The notes under the pieces were generated by a model. It did no database searches and was not told the DNA's origin. It worked only from the letters and a program-made list of their open reading frames with translations. Positions 1 through 5,624 of a stretch of 9,800 nt of DNA are shown piece by piece (position 1 is the first letter of the stretch; every line of letters starts with the position of its first letter). This DNA comes from an uncultured Planctomycetaceae bacterium (GTDB lineage: Bacteria > Planctomycetota > Planctomycetia > Pirellulales > UBA1268), in contig CAJBSQ010000379.1 in assembly GCA_903958265.1 (NCBI GenBank), positions 1 through 9,800 of the forward strand, given 5' to 3'. The position numbers were made by a program, and so were the translations under genes.

Positions 1-977
1 CGACCTGGGCGCCTTCGGCTCTCAGCGGCCAGCCCGGCTACCCCGGCTATTCCCCGGCCGCGCCGTCGCTGACGGCTCCGCCGGGCGGTCCTCAACAGGC
101 TGCGGTGTTCCCCACGGGATACCCCTCCCAGAGCGCCACCCTCCAGCAGACGATGCATGTCTTTCAGGGCGTCCGCGGCAGCTGGGCCTACCTGATGGGC
201 GATGGCAACGACCTCAATGTGGGCGTCAACGAACTCGACACCACGGCCACCTTCGCCCTGCCCTTCTTTCACAACTCGCCGGCCAACATCAACCACGCGC
301 CGCTGCTGATCACGCCTGGCTTCGGGCTCCAGCTCTGGGACGGCCCGGAGACGTCGGCGACGCAGTTGGCCGACCTGCCACCGAGCACCTACGACGTGTT
401 CCTCGACGCCGCCTGGAATCCAAAGTTCTCTCCGCTCTGGGGGGCGGAGCTCGGCATCCGTGTGGGCATCTACACCAACTGGGACGTGCTCGTCTGGGAG
501 AGCTGGCGCATCATGGGTCGCGCCATCGGCACGCTGCAGCTGACGCCGACCTGGCAGGGCAAGGCGGGCGTCATCTACCTCGACCGAAATCAGGTGAAGA
601 TCCTGCCGGCGATCGGCGCCACGTGGACTCCCAACGACCGCTCGCGGTACGACATTTTCTTTCCGGCGCCGCGGGCGTCGTGGCGCTACGCGAGCACGCA
701 GAAGCACGCCTGGTGGGCCTACCTCTCGGGCGAGTACGGCGGTGGCGCCTGGACCTTCCGCCGCAGCACCTCCAACTACAACATGATCACCCCCTTCGAC
801 TACAACGACATCCGGATCGCACTGGGCACGGAGTTCGTGCCGCTGACCCAGACGGGCCTCGCGGGCAACTTCGAGGTGGGCTACGTCTTCTATCGGCAAC
901 TGTTCTACGTCGACGGGCCGCCCCAGATCGTCGATCTGCCGCAGACCATCATGTTCCGTCTGGGATTGGCCTATTGA
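1..977 (+). CDS. Outer-membrane beta-barrel-like protein, paralog 1 (5' partial)
   Basis: The reading frame is open from position 3, without a stop, to TGA at 975-977, so the gene starts upstream of the window; the in-frame GTG at 105 is probably internal. The visible N-terminal part is a Pro/Gly/Tyr-rich linker (PGYPGYSPAAPS and on). It is followed by about 280 residues of alternating hydrophobic and polar segments rich in Trp, Tyr and Gly, ending in FRLGLAY. A terminal aromatic residue is typical of outer-membrane barrels that are folded by the BAM machinery. The next gene is a clear paralog: a 66-codon block (567-764 here, 1610-1807 there) aligns without gaps, 35 of 66 residues identical by hand count, with the shared motifs GVIYLDR, LPA, WTP and GE.GG..W..RR. 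The substrate or role is unknown. From memory it resembles planctomycete barrel proteins of unknown function (DUF6268-like); I could not check this. The coding call is secure, the barrel call is inference. Confidence 0.8.
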   Translation, partial: TWAPSALSGQPGYPGYSPAAPSLTAPPGGPQQAAVFPTGYPSQSATLQQTMHVFQGVRGSWAYLMGDGNDLNVGVNELDTTATFALPFFHNSPANINHAPLLITPGFGLQLWDGPETSATQLADLPPSTYDVFLDAAWNPKFSPLWGAELGIRVGIYTNWDVLVWESWRIMGRAIGTLQLTPTWQGKAGVIYLDRNQVKILPAIGATWTPNDRSRYDIFFPAPRASWRYASTQKHAWWAYLSGEYGGGAWTFRRSTSNYNMITPFDYNDIRIALGTEFVPLTQTGLAGNFEVGYVFYRQLFYVDGPPQIVDLPQTIMFRLGLAY

Positions 978-2008
978 TCTCGTGGGCCATCATCGCCGTG
1001 CTCTGCGTGGCGCTGGCCGCGACGGCCTCGGGTGACGAGACCGCCGCCGTGGTGCCGTTGCCACCAGTGGAGCAGGACTTCTTCTCGAGGATCCGGCTGG
1101 CGGCGCTGGGCGACCCCCAGGATCTCAGCGAGCCGCTCCTGCCCGACGACGTGGCCCCGCCCGGCCAACCGCGGCAGGAGTTCGAGCCCCCGGCGGGCCG
1201 GAAGCTGCCGCCGGGCGCGAAGCCGGGGCCTCTCCAGCAGGCGATCTTCACGCTCACCGAACTGCCGCGGCTGGGAGACGATGGGCTCGGGCTGACCACG
1301 CTCGAGACGAGTCTGACCATCGGGCTGCCCGCCCCGACCGTCGACTCGCCGCTGCTGGTGACGCCCGGCTTCGGCACCACGTTCGTCGATGAAGTGCCCG
1401 GCCCGACCGATCCGGGCCTGCCGTCGCAGCTCTACGAATCGTGGATTCAGGCGCGGTGGCTGCGGAAGGTCGGTGAGCGGTTCGGCGTCGACCTGGCGGT
1501 CGCGCCGGGGTGGTACAGCGATTTCGCCAACGACACGGCGCAGGCCCTGCGGGTCACCGGGCACGGATTCGGCGCCTGGGAGGCGACCGAAGACTTGCGA
1601 GTCGTGGCGGGTGTGATTTACCTCGATCGCTACGACGTCAACCTCCTGCCTGCCGGCGGCCTCCTGTGGACGCCGGCTGACGACCAGCGGCACGAGCTCA
1701 TCTTCCCGAGGCCGCGGTTGGCCTGGCGGGTCGCCGAGACGCCGCGGGGATCGCAGTGGCTCTACCTCGCCGGGGAGTTCGGCGGCAACCAGTGGGCCGT
1801 CCGCCGCGACGACGGCACGAACGACGTCGTCGTCTACCACGACTACCGGCTGCTCGTCGGCTGGGAACGCCGGCCGGCCGACCTGGGAGTCAGTTGGCGG
1901 CTCGAAACCGGCTGGGTGACGGGTCGGCTTGTCGAGTACTACCTGACCGACACCGGCGATTACCATCCCGGCGACACGGTGCTTGTTCGCGTGGGGCTGT
2001 GGTACTGA
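974..2008 (+). CDS. Outer-membrane beta-barrel-like protein, paralog 2
   Basis: I start this 344-residue protein at TTG 974, which overlaps the upstream TGA (TTGA). From there the product begins (M)ISWAIIAVLCVALAATASG, a textbook signal peptide with cleavage expected near ATASG/DE. Later starts (GTG 998) would cut into the hydrophobic core, and the open frame upstream is only a shadow of paralog 1. After the signal comes a Pro-rich linker to about residue 90, then a region matching paralog 1 through to the aromatic end RVGLWY. Residues 213-278 carry the shared block GVIYLDR ... LPA.G..WTP.D..R ... FP.PR..WR ... GE.GG..W..RR. Expected location is the outer membrane; the ligand is unknown. The overlapping stop and start suggest translational coupling, because the upstream bases give only a weak Shine-Dalgarno match. 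A histidine kinase follows after 98 bp on the same strand, so the barrels may be in one transcript with it. Confidence 0.8.
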   Translation: MISWAIIAVLCVALAATASGDETAAVVPLPPVEQDFFSRIRLAALGDPQDLSEPLLPDDVAPPGQPRQEFEPPAGRKLPPGAKPGPLQQAIFTLTELPRLGDDGLGLTTLETSLTIGLPAPTVDSPLLVTPGFGTTFVDEVPGPTDPGLPSQLYESWIQARWLRKVGERFGVDLAVAPGWYSDFANDTAQALRVTGHGFGAWEATEDLRVVAGVIYLDRYDVNLLPAGGLLWTPADDQRHELIFPRPRLAWRVAETPRGSQWLYLAGEFGGNQWAVRRDDGTNDVVVYHDYRLLVGWERRPADLGVSWRLETGWVTGRLVEYYLTDTGDYHPGDTVLVRVGLWY

Positions 2009-2106
2009 TCGGCCGCCTTTCGGGGGGGGGACGGCGACTGGAGCGAGAGATACCCTTATGGTACCCCTGAAAGGGTCGTGGATCCTCTCAGCGGCTCGTC
2101 ACCTTC
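2009..2106. other. Intergenic gap with a G9 tract
   Basis: This 98-bp gap lies between the barrel pair and the histidine kinase. It holds a run of nine G at 2022-2030, then a small inverted repeat (listed separately). I see no convincing -35/-10 pair and no T-run terminator, so read-through from the barrel genes into the kinase is plausible. A G9 tract is prone to length change by slippage or sequencing error, but here it lies outside both reading frames. Confidence 0.5.
2052..2076 (+). repeat. Small inverted repeat upstream of the kinase gene
   Basis: ACCCTT (2052-2057) pairs with AAGGGT (2071-2076) across a 13-base loop that itself contains the palindrome GGTACC. There is no T-run after it, so it is a poor terminator. 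It could be a weak operator or chance. Confidence 0.25.
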
Positions 2107-3267
2107 ATGCCTCCCACCGACGCCACGGTCGTGCCCGTTCGCGGCCCGCTTTCGGCAGGGCGGTCCGAGGCCGTGGGTGCCGGCACCACCAGATCGCTCT
2201 CACCGGCCGCCGGTGAACTCCTGTTCTGGGCCGCCCATCTGGCGTTCTGGATGCTCGTCCTCGCGGCCTCGCTCGTCATCGTGCAGGTGTTTCGGCCTGC
2301 GATCACCGATCCGGTGCCGTTCGTGGCGGTGCGGGTGGGGCTGTGCTTTGCCGCCACGGCGGCCATGCGGTGGCTGTCGCGGCAGGAGCCGCTGTTAACG
2401 CGGCTCGGGCTGTCGAAGATCGGACTCGTCGCGGGCGGTTCGCTGCTCTCGGCCGTGCTGATCACGCTCACGCTGTTCTGGGTCGACCGGGCGTCGGGCC
2501 GCGTGACGGAAGCCCCGTCGCGGTTGGAACTGGTGGCCCGGCTGGCGATCAACCTGACGATGCTGGCCAACTGGTGCGCGCTCTACTTTGGCTACCAGCT
2601 GATCCGCGAGCGGAACTCGACGGAGTTCCGCGCCATGCAGGCTGAGTCGCTCGCGCTCAAGAACGAACTGGAGCACCTGCAGGGGCAGATCAGTCCGCAC
2701 TTCCTGTTCAACTCGCTCAACACGGTGCTCGCCTGCCGCCAGGATCCGGAGGCGATCGACACGGTGACGCAGGCGCTCGCCAACTACCTGCGGTTCCTGC
2801 TGCGGCCGGTCGCCCGGCTGGAGCCCCTGTCACGCGAACTCGATGCCCTCGAGCAGTACCTCACCGTGCAGGGTGTCCGCTTCGGCGACGGGCTGGTGAC
2901 GCGGATTGAATGCGATCTCGACGTCCGGAACGTCGCCGTGCCGCCGGTGATGGTGCAGCCCTTGGTGGAGAATGCCATCAAGTACGGCGGTCAGACTGCG
3001 GAGCGTCCGATCCGGGTGGACGTGATCGCCAGGCGGGACGAGGAGTGGCTGGCGATCGAGGTGGCCAACGCTGGCCGGTGGGTGGCGCCGGGCAGTCGGC
3101 AGTCAACCGGCACCGGGCTGCGGTCCCTCGAGCGCCGCCTGCGGCTGCTGGTGGGGCCGTCGGCCAGCGTCTCGCATCGGCAGGACGACGGCTGGGTGCG
3201 GGTGCTGATTCGCGTGCCGCTCGGATCGCGATCGGCAGGACCCGAGGAACAGGAGGCGTGGCGATGA
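2107..3267 (+). CDS. LytS/YehU-type membrane sensor histidine kinase
   Basis: This 386-residue protein has four predicted membrane helices (about 38-62, 70-90, 105-126, 142-166). A short helical, probably coiled-coil stretch follows (RERNSTEFRAMQAESLALK). Next is the LytS-family phosphoacceptor box ISPHFLFNSLN with His198 (His_kinase family, PF06580), then LSREL...EQYL, the N-box VENAIKY with Asn289, and a glycine box GTGL at 335-338 with RSLERRL after it. This is the compact kinase architecture that autophosphorylates on His and passes the phosphate to LytTR regulators; the gene downstream encodes one. There is no PAS, GAF or large extracytoplasmic domain, so any signal is probably sensed in or near the membrane. 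The ATG at 2107 lacks an obvious Shine-Dalgarno, but it gives a sensible 37-residue cytoplasmic lead before helix 1. A later start (GTG 2131) cannot be excluded. The 3' end overlaps the regulator gene by ATGA. Confidence 0.93.
   Translation: MPPTDATVVPVRGPLSAGRSEAVGAGTTRSLSPAAGELLFWAAHLAFWMLVLAASLVIVQVFRPAITDPVPFVAVRVGLCFAATAAMRWLSRQEPLLTRLGLSKIGLVAGGSLLSAVLITLTLFWVDRASGRVTEAPSRLELVARLAINLTMLANWCALYFGYQLIRERNSTEFRAMQAESLALKNELEHLQGQISPHFLFNSLNTVLACRQDPEAIDTVTQALANYLRFLLRPVARLEPLSRELDALEQYLTVQGVRFGDGLVTRIECDLDVRNVAVPPVMVQPLVENAIKYGGQTAERPIRVDVIARRDEEWLAIEVANAGRWVAPGSRQSTGTGLRSLERRLRLLVGPSASVSHRQDDGWVRVLIRVPLGSRSAGPEEQEAWR
3251..3256 (+). promoter_or_regulatory. Shine-Dalgarno for the response regulator
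   Basis: A perfect AGGAGG lies inside the last codons of the kinase gene, 7 bases before ATG 3264. It fixes the regulator start and allows coupled translation at the ATGA overlap. Confidence 0.85.
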
Positions 3268-4034
3268 TCACGGCGTTGCTGGTGGATGACGAGCCCAACG
3301 CCATCGAGAGGCTCGCCGAGTTGCTCGAGTCATTTCCGGGCGTCGAGGTGATCGGCACGGCCCGCGACGTGGGGGACGCCGAGCGGTTTCTTGCCGGCAG
3401 GTCTCCAGACGTGGTGTTTCTCGACATCAACATGCCGGGGCGGCTGGGCTTCGATCTCATGGCGAGCGTGTCGTTCGGGACCCGCGTGGTGTTTGTGACG
3501 GCCCACGAGGATCGGGCCGTAGACGCCTTCCGGGCGGGGGCGGTTGATTACGTACTCAAGCCAGTCGATCGAGATCGACTGGCGATCACGATCGATCGGC
3601 TCGAGGCGCTGGTCGCGTCGCCGAGCAGCCAGCCCGATGGGGACGACGGTCCATCAGTTGCCGACGATGAAGCCGGCGATGCCTCCGGCGACACGGAGGA
3701 TTCGGTCACATTTTCAGCCGATGGAGGTAAGGTCTTCGAGGTCGTGCCGTATGCCGACATCGTCTGGATCGAGGCTGTTCGAAACTACACTCGCGTGCAG
3801 GCCGTCGATCGTCGGTCGCGGATCATCCGGCGAACGATGGCCGAATGGGAGGAGATCCTGCCAGCGGGGTCGTGCGGGCGGATCAGCCGCTCGCTGATCG
3901 TGCAGCTCGCCGCGATTCGTTCGACGCAGTGGCAGTCCCGCGACCAGACGCTCGTCTTCTTCAGGGGAGTCGTCGAACCGCTCCCGATCGGCCGTGCCGC
4001 CACGACCCGCCTGAAGGACCTGCTGCCGACCTGA
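3264..4034 (+). CDS. LytTR-family response regulator
   Basis: This 256-residue cytoplasmic regulator starts at ATG 3264, fixed by AGGAGG seven bases upstream and overlapping the kinase stop. The receiver domain (about 1-118) shows the acidic pair Asp8-Asp9 in LLVDDEPNA, phosphoacceptor Asp54 in VFLDINMPG, switch Thr79 in FVTAHED and Lys99 in VLKPVDRDR, so all the expected phosphorylation residues are present. An acidic, Ser/Asp/Gly-rich linker spans about 119-147. The LytTR DNA-binding domain (about 148-252) includes the segments DIVWIEAVRNYTRV and GRISRSLIVQL. Family knowledge says phosphorylation drives dimerisation and binding to short direct repeats upstream of target promoters. The partner is almost certainly the overlapping kinase. 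Targets are not shown by the sequence; the adjacent barrel genes are an obvious guess. It converges on the Fur-family gene with only 12 bp between stops and no visible terminator. Confidence 0.95.
   Translation: MITALLVDDEPNAIERLAELLESFPGVEVIGTARDVGDAERFLAGRSPDVVFLDINMPGRLGFDLMASVSFGTRVVFVTAHEDRAVDAFRAGAVDYVLKPVDRDRLAITIDRLEALVASPSSQPDGDDGPSVADDEAGDASGDTEDSVTFSADGGKVFEVVPYADIVWIEAVRNYTRVQAVDRRSRIIRRTMAEWEEILPAGSCGRISRSLIVQLAAIRSTQWQSRDQTLVFFRGVVEPLPIGRAATTRLKDLLPT
3561..3582. repeat. Perfect 10-bp inverted repeat inside the regulator gene
   Basis: CCAGTCGATC and GATCGACTGG are separated by GA. The repeat encodes KPVDRDRL in the receiver domain. Five GATC tetramers fall in 3567-3597. The codons for repeated Asp-Arg pairs largely explain it, so a function is doubtful. 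Confidence 0.5.
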
Positions 4035-4046
4035 GGAGCCCGACGG

Positions 4047-4541
4047 TCAGCCACAGTCGCCGCAGCGTCCCTTGAGCAGCACCTCGGTGACCGAGTGGAT
4101 GCCGCCTCCCCGCGGGGTGCCGGAGCGCGGCTTCTTCGCGGTTGAGCCGGCGGCCGACCGAGTTCGTGGTTGTGGCGTGATTGCCACCCGGACGTCGTCG
4201 AGGCAGGAAATCTCTCCGCACGTCGTGCAGAGAAAGTGCGGATGCTCCCCCTGGGCATTGTTGGCATGGCCGTGCCGCTTGATTTCGAACCGCCAGACAT
4301 GGTCGCCGAGTTCGACGCGGCTCACGAGCTTTTTGTCGGTGAGTTCGGTGAGGTTTCGGTAGATCGTGGCCCGGTCGAAGCCGCGGTCGGCCAAGGCCTC
4401 GGAGACCTCCGCGTGCGTCCGCGGTCCAGTCGCCGTGTCGAGGTGCTCCAAGACGGCCACTCGCGCGGTCGTGCACCGCAGCCCAGCCGCTCGGATGCGG
4501 GTCTTGACGACGTCGAGATTTCGATTCGTTGCGCGACTCAC
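4047..4541 (-). CDS. Fur-family metal/peroxide-responsive repressor
   Basis: I start this 164-residue regulator at GTG 4541 (reading leftward), 10 bases after the pfpI stop, with AGGA eight bases before it; the longer open frame runs back into pfpI. The winged helix covers about residues 8-80, with recognition-helix motif RATIYRNLTEL. The dimer/metal domain follows: HPHFLCTTCGEISCLDD and a terminal CGDCG. Cys105/Cys108 and Cys160/Cys163 match the two CxxC pairs of the structural zinc site. By comparison with Bacillus PerR from memory, Glu86, His100 and His102 fall at regulatory-site positions, while Cys113 falls where PerR has Asp104. The spacing between CxxC pairs is about 15 residues longer than in PerR, because of a basic Ser/Gly/Lys/Arg-rich stretch (about 126-147). 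The metal (Fe, Mn, Zn or peroxide sensing) cannot be assigned. The gene is co-directional with pfpI and probably co-transcribed. Confidence 0.92.
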   Translation of the reverse strand: MSRATNRNLDVVKTRIRAAGLRCTTARVAVLEHLDTATGPRTHAEVSEALADRGFDRATIYRNLTELTDKKLVSRVELGDHVWRFEIKRHGHANNAQGEHPHFLCTTCGEISCLDDVRVAITPQPRTRSAAGSTAKKPRSGTPRGGGIHSVTEVLLKGRCGDCG

Positions 4542-4549
4542 CCTGGCTA

Positions 4550-4553
4550 TCCT
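4550..4553 (-). promoter_or_regulatory. Shine-Dalgarno of the Fur gene, overlapping the pfpI stop
   Basis: On the minus strand TAGGA contains both the pfpI stop TAG (4554-4552) and the AGGA ribosome-binding site, eight bases before GTG 4541. It decides the start and suggests that termination of pfpI translation feeds initiation of the regulator. Confidence 0.65.
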
Positions 4554-5109
4554 ACACCGCGACGCCGGTGGCCAGGAGGTCGACAGCGGCCGCGGTGAAG
4601 GCGGGCAGATCGGCCGGCTTCCGGCTGGAGACGAAGTGGCGGTCCACAACCACCGGTGTGTCTTCCCAGATGGCCCCGGCGTTCACCAGATCGTCCTTGA
4701 TCCCCGGACTGCCCGTCACGCGGACGCCCCGGTACACGCCGGCGGAAATCGGAATCCAGCCGCCGTGGCAGATCGCGGCCACGAGTTTCCCAGTGTCGGC
4801 GAACTCCCGGGTCAGGGAGAGCACCTTGGGATGGCGGCGGAGCTTGTCGGGCATCCAGCCGCCGGGGATCAGCAGGCCGTGGAAGTCGGCGGCTTCCATA
4901 TCGGTGATCGCGGCATCGCTGGTGCAGGGATAGCCGTGCTTGCCGGAGTAGGTGCGGCCCGGCATCTCCCCGGCGAGCGTGACGTGCGCTCCGGCCTCCT
5001 CGAAGCGGAGTTTGGGATACCAGAGTTCGAGGTCCTCGTAGTCGTCGCCGACGAGGGCCAAGACGCGGACACCGTCGAGCGGACGGCGAGTGAGGGGGCG
5101 GGGGAGCAT
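4552..5109 (-). CDS. pfpI: PfpI/DJ-1 family protein (YhbO-like deglycase/protease family)
   Basis: This is a 185-residue single-domain protein, the usual length for the PfpI/YhbO branch of the DJ-1 superfamily. The start is ATG 5109, with GGAG eight bases upstream; the further upstream in-frame ATG would add an unsupported tail. Key residues are in place: Glu25 in DDYEDLELWYP, the nucleophile Cys114 with His115 in AAICHGGW (nucleophile elbow), GLLIPGGWMPD, the GKHGYP turn, and SPGIKDDLVNAG followed by VVVD and VSSRKPADLPAF. These line up closely with Pyrococcus PH1704 as I remember it (Glu12, Cys100, His101). Members are cytoplasmic oligomers described as intracellular proteases or as glyoxalase/deglycase enzymes acting on methylglyoxal adducts; the true activity is debated. 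The Fur-family gene directly downstream suggests a role in oxidative, carbonyl or metal stress. Family call is near certain, reaction less so. Confidence 0.95.
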   Translation of the reverse strand: MLPRPLTRRPLDGVRVLALVGDDYEDLELWYPKLRFEEAGAHVTLAGEMPGRTYSGKHGYPCTSDAAITDMEAADFHGLLIPGGWMPDKLRRHPKVLSLTREFADTGKLVAAICHGGWIPISAGVYRGVRVTGSPGIKDDLVNAGAIWEDTPVVVDRHFVSSRKPADLPAFTAAAVDLLATGVAV

Positions 5110-5117
5110 GGACGATT

Positions 5118-5121
5118 CTCC
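5118..5121 (-). promoter_or_regulatory. Shine-Dalgarno of pfpI
   Basis: GGAG on the minus strand lies eight bases before ATG 5109. It supports this start over the upstream ATG at 5232. Confidence 0.6.
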
Positions 5122-5150
5122 GGTGATGCTGCCAGGATGTGAGGCCGGAT

Positions 5151-5172
5151 CGGCCCCTGCCGCCAGGGGCCG
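5151..5172 (-). repeat. Perfect 9-bp GC hairpin in the pfpI leader
   Basis: CGGCCCCTG and CAGGGGCCG flank a CCGC loop, giving a very stable 9-bp stem. It starts about 40 bases upstream of the pfpI start codon. Neither strand has a T-run after it, so it is not an intrinsic terminator. It would form in the pfpI mRNA leader if transcription starts above it, or it could be an operator. I could not find a clear pfpI promoter in 5173-5320. Confidence 0.55.
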
Positions 5173-5324
5173 CTGCCGGCATGGTCGCACCGCGCTGGCG
5201 GCGGATTCCGGCGGACGTCTGAAAACCCCCATGAAGGGTGCCCTGGGTCACCTCCGCCCGCAGCCCGCGAACCGGTCACAAACAGGCGTTTTCCGGCCCC
5301 TTTTGCACCTCGCCGGAAAGTCGC

Positions 5325-5352
5325 TTGACTCACTGGACGCTCCCGCTACATT
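5325..5352 (+). promoter_or_regulatory. Candidate distal sigma70 promoter for nrdJ (P1)
   Basis: TTGACT (5325-5330) and TACATT (5347-5352) are 16 bp apart, matching the consensus at 5/6 and 4/6. Transcription would start near 5359 and give a leader of roughly 265 nt before the nrdJ ATG, which would include the competing hairpins at 5469-5500. Confidence 0.5.
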
Positions 5353-5411
5353 CACGCCCCGGCCCACAGGAAGGGGTCGTGGAACCGGCCGCCACTACAT
5401 CTTGCGATAGC

Positions 5412-5468
5412 ATGCAGATGGAACTGCTTTTCGATCATCGCCCCGAGCGGTCCCGTTGGGCCTGCTGA
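5412..5468 (+). other. Possible 18-codon leader ORF
   Basis: ATG 5412 opens MQMELLFDHRPERSRWAC and stops at TGA 5466-5468, one base before the competing hairpins. There is no Shine-Dalgarno upstream, and the codons show no run of one amino acid as in classic attenuators. I list it only because of its position. Confidence 0.15.
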
Positions 5469-5500
5469 CCGATTCATGATCGGCCCCGCCGGGGACCGAT
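5469..5500 (+). promoter_or_regulatory. Mutually exclusive hairpins in the nrdJ leader
   Basis: ATCGG at 5479-5483 can pair with CCGAT at 5469-5473 (loop TTCAG-like five bases, TCATG by offset) or, as the left end of ATCGGCCCC (5479-5487), with GGGG-A-CCGAT (5491-5500) across a GCC loop. The second stem has nine pairs and one bulged A, and is much stronger. After it comes GACGATTTGT, a weak T stretch. The arrangement resembles an attenuator or a switch, but no ligand-binding core is recognised. Confidence 0.4.
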
Positions 5501-5506
5501 GACGAT

Positions 5507-5534
5507 TTGTGGAAGAACTATACGGAAGTATACT
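5507..5534 (+). promoter_or_regulatory. Candidate proximal sigma70 promoter for nrdJ (P2)
   Basis: TTGTGG (5507-5512) and TATACT (5529-5534) are 16 bp apart; the -10 is 5/6 to consensus, the -35 only about 3/6. A start near 5541 would leave an 84-nt leader and skip the hairpins at 5469-5500. Confidence 0.45.
5518..5533. repeat. Imperfect palindrome over the P2 -10 box
   Basis: CTATAC-GGAA-GTATAC is palindromic except for the outermost pair, and it covers most of the candidate -10 hexamer. It could be an operator for a repressor of nrdJ. It does not match the NrdR box as I know it (ACAC-ATAT-type). Confidence 0.35.
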
Positions 5535-5610
5535 CTCTTCGCCGGACACGTCGCTCCGGCACATGACCGCCCGATCCTGCCGAGCCCCCGTCGGCCGCCC
5601 CCTCACCCCT

Positions 5611-5615
5611 AGGAG
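5611..5615 (+). promoter_or_regulatory. Shine-Dalgarno of nrdJ
   Basis: AGGAG, nine bases before ATG 5625, fixes the nrdJ start. Confidence 0.8.
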
Positions 5616-5624
5616 CCTCCACTC

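Noticed and set aside
105..977. GTG 105 as the true start of the first barrel gene
   Set aside because: The frame is open to the window start, there is no Shine-Dalgarno, and starting there would leave no signal peptide.
971..1966. 331-codon open frame on the minus strand opposite the second barrel gene
   Set aside because: It mirrors a well-supported gene with signal peptide and paralog. Its product is Arg/Gly/Pro-rich with no motif, typical of antisense frames in GC-rich DNA.
4035..4046. Possible shared bidirectional terminator between the response regulator and the Fur gene
   Set aside because: Only 12 bp separate the stops and I see just a 4-bp CTGA/TCAG pairing with no T-run. Transcripts probably overlap, but no terminator can be supported.
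4542..4649. 36-residue N-terminal extension of the Fur-family protein
   Set aside because: It lies inside pfpI, has no homology to Fur proteins, and GTG 4541 has a well-placed AGGA.
5126..5150. GCCAGGATGTGAGGCC, somewhat like a B12 box
   Set aside because: It lacks the CCTGCC half, lies about 490 bp before nrdJ and upstream of its likely promoters, so it is not in that leader.
5365..5400. Partial resemblance to a cobalamin riboswitch upstream of a B12-dependent enzyme (GGAA, GTGGAACC, CGCCACTACA)
   Set aside because: The 3' B12 box (AGCCAGGAGACCTGCC type) is missing and the paired regions do not fit the model. A covariance-model search with RF00174 would decide it.
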